Below are positions 53,638 to 62,162 of a stretch of 64,000 bases of DNA, in pieces. Every line of letters begins with the position of its first letter. Position 1 is the first letter of the stretch. Source of the DNA: Fusibacter_A sp965140735 (GTDB lineage: Bacteria; Bacillota; Clostridia; Peptostreptococcales; Acidaminobacteraceae); the NCBI GenBank assembly GCA_965140735.1, contig OZ223306.1:3596001-3660000 (forward strand), written 5' to 3'. The notes below the pieces were generated by a model that ran no database searches, was not told where the DNA came from, and was given only the letters and a program-made list of their open reading frames with translations. Both the position numbers and the translations under genes were made by a program.

Positions 53638-55233
53638 TTGGAAAATCAATTTAGCAGTTTAGGGATAAAAGAACCAATCGTAAAAGCACTAGATCGTATG
53701 GGATTCGTTTCACCAACTGATGTACAGAAGAATGCAATTCCACATGTTTTAAACTCGGAAGATTTAATTGTAATGTCAAAGACAGGAAGTGGGAAAACAG
53801 GTGCGTTCGGGATACCCGTGTTGCAGTCTGTTGATAATACCACGCAAGGACCTCAAGCTCTTATTTTGACGCCAACTAGGGAGTTGGCAGTTCAAGTGGA
53901 TAGTGACCTTAAGCTCATGTCCAAGAATTTAAAAATTAATACGACTGCTGTTTATGGTCAGCATAATATCACTACAGAAATTAACGTGATTGAAAAGGGT
54001 GTTGCCGTTATTACAGGGACGCCGGGACGTGTATTTGACCATATCAATAAAAAAACATTCTCCACTAAAACGATCAGATATCTCATTCTTGATGAAGCGG
54101 ATCGAATGCTAGACATGGGTTTTATCGATCAAGTGGTTAAAATTATTAAAGCATTGCCGAAAAATCGTGTGACGATGTTGTTTTCTGCGACGATGCCAAA
54201 TGAGATTCAAAAGATTTGTAGAGAATACATGAAAGCACCAATTACAATAGAGCTTGAGTCTGATACAAAGACAGTAGATACCATCAAGCAGCTGTATTAT
54301 CGTGTTAAACCAGATGAAAAGAGATTTCAGCTGGATAGACTCTTGAAGTTGGAACAACCGGATAGTTGTATGGTGTTTTGTAATACAAGGCATGTGGTCG
54401 ATCGAGTGAGTGACTTTTTGCTTAGAAAAGGATATGTTGTGGATTCACTACACGGTGCCAATACTCAGACGAGTAGAACGAGAACCATACAGAAGTTTAA
54501 GAAGGGAGCGCTACAAGTACTCGTGGCTACAGATGTTGCAGCACGCGGGATTCATATAGATGATTTAACTTTAGTTATCAATTATGATGTGCCTTCTGAA
54601 AAGGATAGCTATGTTCATAGGATTGGTAGAACTGGACGTGCTGGAAACGGTGGCAAGGCAATCACTCTCGTGACGACTTCAGATGTCAGAAGTCTTTATG
54701 AGATCGAAGAACATACAGGTGTTTTAATAGATGAGGAAGAACTCCCTACGGATGAAGCTGTTAGAGAGGCTGTTGAAAATGCATCAGGTAAATGGGTGGG
54801 GGTTGTACCAACCTCTTCAAAACCTAGAACACCACATACGCAATCTCATCGTGGTCAAACCAAACATTCGGATCGTAATTCGGGCAGAACAAGTAGTTCT
54901 TCAAAATCAAAAAGCTCGACTTTTAAAGGATCATCGGCTAAAAGACAGTCTGGGTCAGCTATGACCACAGAAAAAAGAACAGAATCAAATCACAAAGAAT
55001 CTAATTCGAGAAAAACATATCAGAGCAAACAAGCGCACCAAGGTAGACTGGCGGAGAAACCAAATCATACAGTTCAGACTGGTGAGAAAAAGAAAGCAGT
55101 GGTGATTGTAAAAAAACCAGTTGTGATTTCTTCAAAAACTAATAAAAAGCCGGTGACTGAAGTGACGCCAACACCAGCACCTAAAAAGACATTCCTGAAA
55201 AAAATGGTTGAACGTATAAAAAAATCAAAATAA
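53638..55233 (+). CDS. DEAD-box RNA helicase with basic C-terminal tail
   Basis: A 531-residue ATP-dependent RNA helicase. All DEAD-box motifs are in order: the Q motif before SKTGSGKTG, PTRELA, TPGR, DEAD in LDEADRML, SAT, then in the second domain ARGIHIDD and HRIGRTGRAG. From about residue 370 a Ser/Thr/Lys-rich, low-complexity basic tail of some 160 residues probably binds RNA. Translation starts at TTG 53638 with AAAGGAAGG upstream. Helicases like this help ribosome assembly and RNA decay, often in the cold. A terminator follows the gene. Confidence 0.92.
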   Translation: MENQFSSLGIKEPIVKALDRMGFVSPTDVQKNAIPHVLNSEDLIVMSKTGSGKTGAFGIPVLQSVDNTTQGPQALILTPTRELAVQVDSDLKLMSKNLKINTTAVYGQHNITTEINVIEKGVAVITGTPGRVFDHINKKTFSTKTIRYLILDEADRMLDMGFIDQVVKIIKALPKNRVTMLFSATMPNEIQKICREYMKAPITIELESDTKTVDTIKQLYYRVKPDEKRFQLDRLLKLEQPDSCMVFCNTRHVVDRVSDFLLRKGYVVDSLHGANTQTSRTRTIQKFKKGALQVLVATDVAARGIHIDDLTLVINYDVPSEKDSYVHRIGRTGRAGNGGKAITLVTTSDVRSLYEIEEHTGVLIDEEELPTDEAVREAVENASGKWVGVVPTSSKPRTPHTQSHRGQTKHSDRNSGRTSSSSKSKSSTFKGSSAKRQSGSAMTTEKRTESNHKESNSRKTYQSKQAHQGRLAEKPNHTVQTGEKKKAVVIVKKPVVISSKTNKKPVTEVTPTPAPKKTFLKKMVERIKKSK

Positions 55234-55258
55234 GATCGTGGCAATCTATGCCTAAAAG

Positions 55259-55289
55259 ACGAGTGCTAAAAAGAGCGCTCGTTTTTTTT
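55259..55289 (+). terminator. Intrinsic terminator after the helicase gene
   Basis: A nine-base-pair stem (ACGAGTGCT with AGCGCTCGT, one wobble) with a six-base loop, followed by eight T. Confidence 0.8.
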
Positions 55290-55437
55290 AAATAGAAAGG
55301 GCGTATTTTTATCAATTAGAGGAGTTGAACAATAAAATTACTTGGTCATTTTTAGGAAGAAAAAAGGAAGTCGTTTGATATATAATAATACATATAAGCA
55401 ATAAGAGGTTTAAGGATTGTGTACAAGAGGAGGTATC

Positions 55438-56007
55438 ATGGCGTTAACACATGCAGAAAAGTGGCTAGCATTTATAAAAAGGGATTCAAATTTTGATGGC
55501 GTTTTTTATACAGCGGTGAAGACGACTGGCATATTTTGCAAACCTTCTTGTCGTGCGCGGAAACCTCTAGAAAAAAATGTGATATTTTATAACACGATAG
55601 AAGAAGCGAAACAAAATGGATTTAGACCTTGTAAAATTTGCGAGCCTGAGGGTAAAATGGTTGGTAGCTTGGAAGATATAAGCGAAAAATTGAAAGCATA
55701 TCTGGACACAAATTATGTGAGACCAATACCTCTTCATGAGTTTTCAAGAAAAAATAGTTTAAGTCAAACTCATCTAACACGTATTTTTAAAAAACAATAC
55801 GGTATGACACCGAAAGTATATCTTATAAAAGTTAGAATTGAACATGCTAGTATGCTTTTAAAAGAAACGGATGAAGAAATATTAAAAATTGCCTATGATG
55901 TTGGATTTTTGAGTTTATCAAGTTTTTATAAACACTTTAAGTCAGAAACCGGTAAATCTCCGAAACAATTTCGAGATTGCATAGAAAGGACATCGGCTCA
56001 TGAATGA
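55438..56007 (+). CDS. adaA: Ada-type methylphosphotriester sensor and AraC-like activator
   Basis: A 189-residue protein that combines the Ada metal-binding methyl-acceptor domain with an AraC helix-turn-helix, like AdaA of Bacillus. The zinc cysteines are C34, C38, C65 and C68; C34 in GIFCKPSCRAR aligns with the methyl-accepting Cys38 of E. coli Ada. The DNA-binding half ends in AYDVGFLSLSSFYKHFKSETGKSP. Methyl transfer from phosphotriesters would switch on the repair operon. The ATG at 55438 has AGAGGAGG before it. It overlaps alkA by eight bases. Confidence 0.92.
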   Translation: MALTHAEKWLAFIKRDSNFDGVFYTAVKTTGIFCKPSCRARKPLEKNVIFYNTIEEAKQNGFRPCKICEPEGKMVGSLEDISEKLKAYLDTNYVRPIPLHEFSRKNSLSQTHLTRIFKKQYGMTPKVYLIKVRIEHASMLLKETDEEILKIAYDVGFLSLSSFYKHFKSETGKSPKQFRDCIERTSAHE

Positions 56008-56908
56008 GATATTTTTAAAAACACCTGAGGATTTCAGTTTTTCTGAGTGTCTTGTCTATCTAAATCGTTCAGAACTCGAATGTCTCCATAAAGTGCAAGA
56101 GGGCGCATTGATCAAACTCATTTTATGCTTTGGTCAGTATTACTTGATTCGTATTAAGCCCCTACCTGAAGATAAGGGGTTAAAAATAAAAGTGCTCTAT
56201 GGAGTGGTAAAAAATGATGCAGAGATAGAAGCTATTAAAAATTATGTGCGAAGATTATTTGATTTTGAAAGTTCACTGGACACCTTTTATGAACTTGGCA
56301 AAAAGGATTTAATTGCCCAATATATAATAAAACGCTATAAAGGGTTAAGAATTGTTAAAATCAATGATTTATTTGAAGGGTTTTGTTGGTCTATTATAGG
56401 TCAACAAATTAACCTTAAATTTGCTTATACACTTAAGAAACGATTGGTTGAAAAATATGGAGAGGCTATATTCTTTAAAGGTGAGCCCTATTATCTATTT
56501 CCATCACCAGAAAAGATTGTGTGTTTAAGCGTAGAGGACTTAAAAGCGCTTCAGTTTACAGGGCGCAAGGCTGAATATATTATCGGTATAGCAAATCTGT
56601 TTTGCCAAGGAGAATTGGATGAAACTCAGTTGAGATGTATGCATTCTTATACGGATCTTAAGACTAAGCTTTTAAAAGTAAGAGGTATTGGGAATTGGAC
56701 AGCAGATTACATTATGCTCAAATGTCTTAATATAAAAGAAGCCTTTCCTATTGCAGATGTGGGCATCCATAATGCACTTAAAGGCATCTTAAATAGAGAA
56801 CAAAAACCTGAAATAGAAGAAATCAAATTGCTGGCAAAAGCTTGGAAAGGGCATGAAGCTTATATGACTTTTTATTTATGGAGGTATTTATATGACGCAT
56901 GTATATAG
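56000..56908 (+). CDS. alkA: AlkA-type DNA-3-methyladenine glycosylase
   Basis: A 302-residue glycosylase that removes alkylated purines. The N-terminal AlkA-like domain is followed by the helix-hairpin-helix GPD fold; the hairpin is LLKVRGIGNWTADYIML (about 225-241) and the catalytic aspartate is in FPIADVGIHNAL. It starts eight bases before the adaA stop and overlaps ogt by 17 bases, so the three genes are tightly coupled. The length is normal for the Bacillus-type enzyme. Confidence 0.9.
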   Translation: MNEIFLKTPEDFSFSECLVYLNRSELECLHKVQEGALIKLILCFGQYYLIRIKPLPEDKGLKIKVLYGVVKNDAEIEAIKNYVRRLFDFESSLDTFYELGKKDLIAQYIIKRYKGLRIVKINDLFEGFCWSIIGQQINLKFAYTLKKRLVEKYGEAIFFKGEPYYLFPSPEKIVCLSVEDLKALQFTGRKAEYIIGIANLFCQGELDETQLRCMHSYTDLKTKLLKVRGIGNWTADYIMLKCLNIKEAFPIADVGIHNALKGILNREQKPEIEEIKLLAKAWKGHEAYMTFYLWRYLYDACI

Positions 56909-57377
56909 AGATGAACTCGTTACGCCAATTGGTATTTTAGAAATTGTGAGTGATGAATCTTTTTTAATAAAACTGGATTTGCTTAAAACTACTGATGGCT
57001 TAAGACCTATAAATCCCAATCCAATTACAGAAAGAGCTAAAAATCAGCTCTTAGAATATTTTGAGGGTAAAAGAACTGTATTTGACATTCCGCTTTCACC
57101 TCAAGGGACAGACTATCAAAAAAAGGTATGGCAACATCTGCTTGACATCCCCTATGGTAAGACGATCTCTTATAAAACATTGGCCACTAGAACTGGAAAT
57201 GAAAAAGCATCAAGAGCGGTAGGTCATGCAAACAGTAAAAACACCATTATGATCGTGATTCCATGCCATAGAGTAATTGGTAAAAATGGGGCGCTCACAG
57301 GATATGCAGGTGGGATTGACGTGAAAAAATGGCTCATTGAGCATGAGCAAAAATTTGCCATTAGACAGTCTCTGTGA
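56892..57377 (+). CDS. ogt: Methylated-DNA-[protein]-cysteine S-methyltransferase
   Basis: A 161-residue suicide repair protein that takes the alkyl group from O6-alkylguanine. The acceptor Cys125 lies in the IVIPCHRVIG motif, with the RAVGHANSKN helix before it and GYAGG after it. It overlaps alkA by 17 bases and has a GGAGGT ribosome site within alkA. It is the third gene of the adaptive-response operon. The length is typical of AdaB and Ogt. Confidence 0.93.
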   Translation: MTHVYRDELVTPIGILEIVSDESFLIKLDLLKTTDGLRPINPNPITERAKNQLLEYFEGKRTVFDIPLSPQGTDYQKKVWQHLLDIPYGKTISYKTLATRTGNEKASRAVGHANSKNTIMIVIPCHRVIGKNGALTGYAGGIDVKKWLIEHEQKFAIRQSL

Positions 57378-57425
57378 TAATATAAAAGCCATTGATTATT
57401 ATTAAATTGAGAATGGAGATTGTTT

Positions 57426-57767
57426 ATGTTTAAATTACCAAATTGCCCAAAATGCAATTCTGAATACACATATGAATTAGGGGCACTTTATGTTTGTCCA
57501 GAATGTGCACATGAATGGGCAATTTCAACTGCTGATGAGTCTGAAGACGATTCAAAAGTTATCAAAGATGCCAATGGGAATGTATTAACAGATGGCGATA
57601 CAATCACAATTATCAAAGATCTAAAAGTAAAAGGCAGTTCATCTGTGCTAAAAATAGGTACGAAAGTTAAAAATATCAGATTAGTAGAAGGCGACCATAA
57701 TATAGATTGTAAAATTGATGGTTTTGGTGCCATGAAACTGAAATCTGAATTTGTCAAAAAAGTGTAG
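57426..57767 (+). CDS. PhnA/YjdM-family zinc-ribbon protein
   Basis: A 113-residue protein of the PhnA (YjdM) family, historically named for alkylphosphonate uptake but without proven role. The N-terminal zinc ribbon is CPKC(x14)CPEC (residues about 7-30), followed by the conserved DANGNVLTDGDTITIIKDLKVKG region. The ATG at 57426 follows GGAG. It lies 48 bases after ogt and converges with the ferredoxin gene. Confidence 0.9.
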   Translation: MFKLPNCPKCNSEYTYELGALYVCPECAHEWAISTADESEDDSKVIKDANGNVLTDGDTITIIKDLKVKGSSSVLKIGTKVKNIRLVEGDHNIDCKIDGFGAMKLKSEFVKKV

Positions 57768-57817
57768 TCTATCAATTTTGGTTCAATTCTTATTGAATTA
57801 GACGAGAAAGGCTTATA

Positions 57818-58108
57818 CTATTTTTTTAACCCCAAGAATTCGTAAGTGATATCGCTTGTTGGAAAAGTTCTACAAGCTAATGTAATGCCAGAGTCAAGAT
57901 CATCTTTTGAGATGTGTTCGCGACTCATTAGCCCAACTGTATATGTACCGGATAGCACTCTTATTCGGCAATAACCACAGCCTCCTTGTCTGCAGCCGAC
58001 CATGAAATTAGCATTATGGTTGGCCTCTAGAGATTCTAGGAGGTTTTGATTTTCTCCACAAGTGTAGATGATGTTTTTATTAACAATTGTAATCTTATTT
58101 TTTTTCAT
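57818..58108 (-). CDS. XylT-like plant-type 2Fe-2S ferredoxin
   Basis: A 96-residue ferredoxin with the plant-type cysteine pattern: C39, C44, C47 and C79 (CRQGGCGYC, then a 31-residue gap). XylT and NahT ferredoxins, of similar size, are known to reduce and so reactivate catechol 2,3-dioxygenase whose iron has been oxidised. The gene lies divergently from iclR and the catechol operon, and a near-copy of the operon palindrome stands in its upstream region (58167-58183). A role in protecting the dioxygenase is therefore likely but inferred; a general electron carrier is the alternative. An AGGAGGAG-type ribosome site precedes it. Confidence 0.82.
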   Translation of the reverse strand: MKKNKITIVNKNIIYTCGENQNLLESLEANHNANFMVGCRQGGCGYCRIRVLSGTYTVGLMSREHISKDDLDSGITLACRTFPTSDITYEFLGLKK

Positions 58109-58166
58109 ATAAAGCCTCCTCCTGATAAAGGGTTACATACTTTCGAAATTAGAATCCTTTTAAAAC

Positions 58167-58183
58167 GTTCGATAATATCAAAC
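58167..58183. promoter_or_regulatory. Putative IclR operator, copy 1
   Basis: GTTCGATAATATCAAAC, an imperfect palindrome in the spacer between the ferredoxin and iclR. It differs from copy 2 (59129-59145) at two of 17 positions. Confidence 0.6.
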
Positions 58184-58219
58184 TACATTTGACTATTTGA
58201 AATTTTTTCTCAAAATCTC

Positions 58220-58248
58220 TTTACAGAGATAATATGATGTGATAATAT
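58220..58248 (+). promoter_or_regulatory. Promoter of iclR-type gene
   Basis: TTTACA and TAATAT are spaced by 17 bases, about 70 bases before the regulator start. Confidence 0.5.
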
Positions 58249-58318
58249 TGTATCAAGATCAATACAAAATTGCCAATGATTTAAGATAGATCAAGAATAA
58301 TTAAGTGAGGTCATTCGA

Positions 58319-59086
58319 TTGAGTAGTAATAAAATTGTACAGTCCGTTGACAGGGCAATGCGCATTTTAAAATGTTTTTCAGAAGAAATGCCGGAACTTA
58401 AATTATCCGAAATATCCGATCATTTAGATTTGAATAAGAGTACAGTTCACGGCATTGTAAGCACTTTGAAAGCTCATGGACTGTTGGAACAAAATGAAGA
58501 AAATCAAAAGTACAAATTGGGGCTAAAATTGATGGAATTAGGGGATATGGTTGCTCATTCTATTGATATTTTAAAAATTGCGCCCCCTCTTTTAACAGAA
58601 CTTGGCAAAATATTAAATGAAACCATCCATATTGGTATATTGGATGGTATGGAAGTCTCCTATATCTATAAGCAGGAATCCAGTCAGTCCATGCGAATAC
58701 ATACGACGATTGGCGCTAGGAATCCCGCTCATTGCACTGGACTCGGAAAAGTGCTCCTTGCTTATGTAGATCCAGAAATTTTAGAGGAGATCATGCCCGA
58801 AACATTAGAGCGAAGAACGCCAAATACAATTGTGGATCGAGAGAAGCTCTATAAGGAACTAGATGCTATTAGAAAAAAAGGTTATGCAATAGACCATGAA
58901 GAAATTGCTGAAGGCTTGACATGCGTGGCTACGCCTCTGTTTGATCAGAATGGTTTTGTGAAATACGCCATGAGCACATCCGGTCCGACTTTCCGAATGA
59001 CCGAAGAAAAAATAGATGAAACGATTCAAAATATGAAAGATGTTGCCAAGACGCTATCTTTGAAATTAGGCTATAAAGGATTGTAG
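58319..59086 (+). CDS. IclR-family regulator of the catechol operon
   Basis: A 255-residue IclR regulator. The N-terminal winged helix shows LSEISDHLDLNKSTVHGIVSTL (about residues 27-48), and the C-terminal effector domain contains HTTIGARNPAHCTGLGKVLLAY, typical of the family. Translation starts at TTG with GTGAGG upstream. It lies just before the meta-cleavage operon, and matching palindromes occur on both sides of it. Aromatic-pathway regulators of this family include PobR, PcaR and MhpR, which bind aromatic acids; the effector here is unknown. Confidence 0.9.
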   Translation: MSSNKIVQSVDRAMRILKCFSEEMPELKLSEISDHLDLNKSTVHGIVSTLKAHGLLEQNEENQKYKLGLKLMELGDMVAHSIDILKIAPPLLTELGKILNETIHIGILDGMEVSYIYKQESSQSMRIHTTIGARNPAHCTGLGKVLLAYVDPEILEEIMPETLERRTPNTIVDREKLYKELDAIRKKGYAIDHEEIAEGLTCVATPLFDQNGFVKYAMSTSGPTFRMTEEKIDETIQNMKDVAKTLSLKLGYKGL

Positions 59087-59128
59087 AAATTTCTACAGCC
59101 TAATTTTTTGATAATATATGAGAATGCA

Positions 59129-59145
59129 GTTCGATAATGTCGAAC
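59129..59145. promoter_or_regulatory. Putative IclR operator, copy 2
   Basis: GTTCGATAATGTCGAAC has perfect six-base inverted arms around five bases. It lies about 85 bases before the first gene of the catechol operon, in the place of a promoter; TTGATA at 59108 with GATAAT at 59133 may be that promoter but the spacing (19) is long. Confidence 0.65.
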
Positions 59146-59227
59146 GTTTGCTACAGTGAAAAACATACTTCCGTAAAAAACGGATTTGATATGTGTGAAT
59201 AGTCTAAATAGAAGGAGGGTGTATCTG

Positions 59228-60109
59228 TTGGAAAAGATAAAAGTTGCGATAATAGGACCAGGCAATATTGGGTTGGATCTGCTTTATAAGATTGAAAGAA
59301 GTCCACATCTAGAATTAGTATACATGATTGGAATTCAGGATTCTCTTGGCATTGAAACAGCTCGAGAGAAAGGCATCAAGACTACAACGGAAGGAATTGA
59401 TGGTTTTTTGCCTGAATCAGATGATGTGAGTATTGTATTTGACTGTACCAGTGCAAAAGCACATCTGTACAACGGTCCAAAGCTTAAAGAAAAGGGGATT
59501 TTCACGATTGATTTAACACCGGCAGCCATTGGGCCAATGCTCATTCCAGCGGTTAATTTAACGGATCAGATGTTGGAACTGGATAATGTTAACATGGTGA
59601 CCTGTGCAGGACAAGCTACGACACCTATTGTGGCGGCGATTAATGCAGTGGCGGATGTCTCTTATGCTGAGGTGGTCTCTTCTATAAGCAGTAAAAGTGC
59701 TGGTCCTGGTACAAGAGCTAATATTGACGAATTTACAGTGACGACGCAAAAAGCATTAAAAAAAGTTGGCGGTGCTGATGAATCAAAGGTCATTATTGTA
59801 TTAAATCCAGCTGAACCACCAATTTACATGAGAAACACAATCTATACGAGAGTGAAGCATACAGATTTAGAAATGATAAAAAAAGCAGTTGAAGAGATGG
59901 TTTTGAAAATCAAGGCATATGTTCCAGGATATAAACTTATGTTAGAGCCAATTATTCAAGAGGATGTTGTAACAACAATTATACAAGTTGCGGGTCTCGG
60001 AGATTATTTACCCGTTTATTCGGGCAACTTAGATATTATTACATCTGCAGCTGTGAATATTGCGGAAAAATATGCACAAAGAAAGGCGGGTGACGGCAAA
60101 AATGTCTAA
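59228..60109 (+). CDS. mhpF: Acetaldehyde dehydrogenase, acetylating
   Basis: A 293-residue CoA-acylating aldehyde dehydrogenase of the DmpF/MhpF/BphJ type, which converts the acetaldehyde made by the partner aldolase to acetyl-CoA. The nucleotide motif IIGPGNIG is at the N-terminus, and the catalytic Cys126 is in MVTCAGQAT. The C-terminal part has the conserved VPGYKL and VEVEGLGDYLP-like (VAGLGDYLP) segment. The TTG at 59228 is chosen because GGAGGG lies eight bases before it; the frame stays open for 14 codons upstream. It overlaps the aldolase gene by eight bases, and the two proteins form a channelling complex in known members. Confidence 0.93.
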   Translation: MEKIKVAIIGPGNIGLDLLYKIERSPHLELVYMIGIQDSLGIETAREKGIKTTTEGIDGFLPESDDVSIVFDCTSAKAHLYNGPKLKEKGIFTIDLTPAAIGPMLIPAVNLTDQMLELDNVNMVTCAGQATTPIVAAINAVADVSYAEVVSSISSKSAGPGTRANIDEFTVTTQKALKKVGGADESKVIIVLNPAEPPIYMRNTIYTRVKHTDLEMIKKAVEEMVLKIKAYVPGYKLMLEPIIQEDVVTTIIQVAGLGDYLPVYSGNLDIITSAAVNIAEKYAQRKAGDGKNV

Positions 60110-61109
60110 AATAATATTGACGGATACGACCCTTAGAGATGGGAATCATACGGTATCTCACCAGTTTTCACCTGATGATGTGGCGAAAGTTGCTTTAGGT
60201 TTGCAGGGTGCAGGGATCGATCTTATTGAAATTGGACACGGGGACGGTTTAACAGGTTCTTCTATCAATTATGGCGTTTCCAAATATGATGATTTCTCAA
60301 CGATAAAAGCAGCGGCAGAAGTTTTGACAACTTCGAAGCTTACGGTTTTATTATTGCCGGGCATTGGGACTGTAAAAGCACTTGAACAGGCGCATAAGTA
60401 TGGGGCTAAGGCTGTTCGAGTGGCAACGCATGTTACTGAAGCAGATGTATCTGCACAACATATTAAAGCAGCTAAAGAAATGGGACTTTTTACAGTTGGA
60501 TTTTTAATGATGTCACACATGACAGATGTGGATCGACTTGTTGAAGAAGCACTGAAAATGGAGTCCTATGGGGCAGATGTCGTCTATGTTACAGATTCAG
60601 CAGGTGCCATGGTTCCAAGTCAAGTTGGGGAAAAAGTTGCCGCATTAAAAGAAAACTTAAAAGTCCCAATTGGTCATCATGCGCATAATAATTTAGGCTG
60701 TGCAATTGCAAATAACCTTGCGGCAATTGATGCAGGTGCCACCTACGTGGACTCTTCTTTAATGGGTCTTGGTGCTGGTGCAGGAAATACTTCAACTGAA
60801 ACTTTGATAGCGGTACTGAACAAGATGAAACATGATCATAAGGGGGATCTGTATAAGGCAATGGATGTTTCAAAAGATGTTTTGGTACCAATATTAGAGT
60901 CAAAGGGCTTACATTTATCAACGAATCATGATTCAATGATGTTAGGGTACGCTGGTGTTTATTCGAGCTTTTTACTGCACTCGAGACGCGCTTCTAAAAG
61001 ATTCGGGGTTGATGTGAGAGATATATTATTGGAATTAGGTAAACGGAAAGTTGTCGGGGGGCAAGAAGATTGGATTATCGATATTGCTCATGGATTATCA
61101 AAACGATAA
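60102..61109 (+). CDS. mhpE: 4-hydroxy-2-oxovalerate aldolase
   Basis: A 335-residue aldolase of the DmpG/MhpE type, which splits 4-hydroxy-2-oxopentanoate to pyruvate and acetaldehyde. The metal and substrate residues are visible as TLRDGNH (R12, D13) at the N-terminus and GHHAHNN in the middle. The C-terminal DmpG-like communication domain, which binds the dehydrogenase, is present. It starts eight bases before the dehydrogenase stop. The usual length is about 340-350. Confidence 0.94.
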   Translation: MSKIILTDTTLRDGNHTVSHQFSPDDVAKVALGLQGAGIDLIEIGHGDGLTGSSINYGVSKYDDFSTIKAAAEVLTTSKLTVLLLPGIGTVKALEQAHKYGAKAVRVATHVTEADVSAQHIKAAKEMGLFTVGFLMMSHMTDVDRLVEEALKMESYGADVVYVTDSAGAMVPSQVGEKVAALKENLKVPIGHHAHNNLGCAIANNLAAIDAGATYVDSSLMGLGAGAGNTSTETLIAVLNKMKHDHKGDLYKAMDVSKDVLVPILESKGLHLSTNHDSMMLGYAGVYSSFLLHSRRASKRFGVDVRDILLELGKRKVVGGQEDWIIDIAHGLSKR

Positions 61110-61149
61110 TGCGTACATGCATTAGTCAAATCAGAATGGAGGTTTTAAG

Positions 61150-62079
61150 ATGGCATTAAAGGGAGTACTTAGAACAGGTTTGGTTCAACTTAGAGTTTTG
61201 GATTTAGACAAGTCACTCGACCATTACAGAAAACACATCGGTTTAACAGAAGTGGGACGTACGGAAGATGGCAGAGTTATGCTTAAAGGCAATGATGAAT
61301 TCGACCATCATTCCGTTGTGCTTCGATTAGCAGAAACACCGGGACTTGACTACATTGCTTTAAAAGTGGACACAGAGGAAAACTTGGCACGACTTGAAGC
61401 TGAAACAAAAGCCTTTGGGTTTGAAACTGAAGAAATTGCACCTAATAGTGATCAACCAGGGTTTGGACGCCGTGTTGCAGTGAAGTTGCCAACTGGGCAC
61501 CGTGTAGATTTATATTCAGAGGTTGAACTTGCTGAAAAGCATCCTGGAATACTAAATCCTAAATTATGGGTTGAAGAACCAAAAGGTATGGATGCAAGCT
61601 GTTTTGATCATGCTCTACTTTACGGACCTAATGCGAAAGAAGCAACACGCTGGTTTGTAGAGGTTCTAGAAATGTCAATTGTTGAAGTGGTTAAAAAAGA
61701 AGATGGCGTGGAAAACTTGGCAGTTTGGCTTAGTGCTTCCAACCGTGGACATGATCTTGCGATATTGGATTATGATAAACCTGGCAAATTGCATCATATA
61801 TCTTTCCATTTGGAAGATTGGAATGCGATTGGTCATGCAGCAGACATCATGGGCCAATATAACATTTCAATAGATGTTGGACCAACGCGTCACGGTGTTA
61901 CTAGAGGCCAAACCATTTATTTCTTTGATCCATCAGGTAATCGAAATGAAGTTTTCTGTGGGGGTTATTTCTATTACCCAGATATGCCTTTACGTGTTTG
62001 GGATATTGAACATGTGGGAGAAGGTATTTTCTACTATGATAAAGTGCTCAACGAACGTTTCCTAAGTGTGGTATCTTAA
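61150..62079 (+). CDS. xylE: Catechol 2,3-dioxygenase
   Basis: A 309-residue extradiol dioxygenase of the XylE (type I.2) family, which opens catechol next to the hydroxyls with O2 to give 2-hydroxymuconate semialdehyde. Against XylE the iron ligands are His154, His216 and Glu267, and the catalytic His201, His248 and Tyr257 are kept, so it should be active. Two vicinal-oxygen-chelate modules (about 8-120 and 150-270) are seen. An O2-using enzyme is unusual in an apparently clostridial genome. It lies 40 bases after the aldolase gene with a strong TGGAGGT site, and a hairpin follows it. Confidence 0.95.
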   Translation: MALKGVLRTGLVQLRVLDLDKSLDHYRKHIGLTEVGRTEDGRVMLKGNDEFDHHSVVLRLAETPGLDYIALKVDTEENLARLEAETKAFGFETEEIAPNSDQPGFGRRVAVKLPTGHRVDLYSEVELAEKHPGILNPKLWVEEPKGMDASCFDHALLYGPNAKEATRWFVEVLEMSIVEVVKKEDGVENLAVWLSASNRGHDLAILDYDKPGKLHHISFHLEDWNAIGHAADIMGQYNISIDVGPTRHGVTRGQTIYFFDPSGNRNEVFCGGYFYYPDMPLRVWDIEHVGEGIFYYDKVLNERFLSVVS

Positions 62080-62091
62080 ATTAAAAAAATT

Positions 62092-62131
62092 AAATTTCGT
62101 GCATTCATTTGATAATGAATGCATGAAATTT
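62092..62131 (+). promoter_or_regulatory. Intercistronic hairpin after the dioxygenase gene
   Basis: A 16-base-pair stem with one wobble (AAATTTCGTGCATTCA with TGAATGCATGAAATTT) and an eight-base loop. No T run follows, so it probably protects or processes the message and may raise dioxygenase relative to downstream enzymes. Confidence 0.65.
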
Positions 62132-62162
62132 GATATGATATGATTAGAGGAGGTAAATACTT

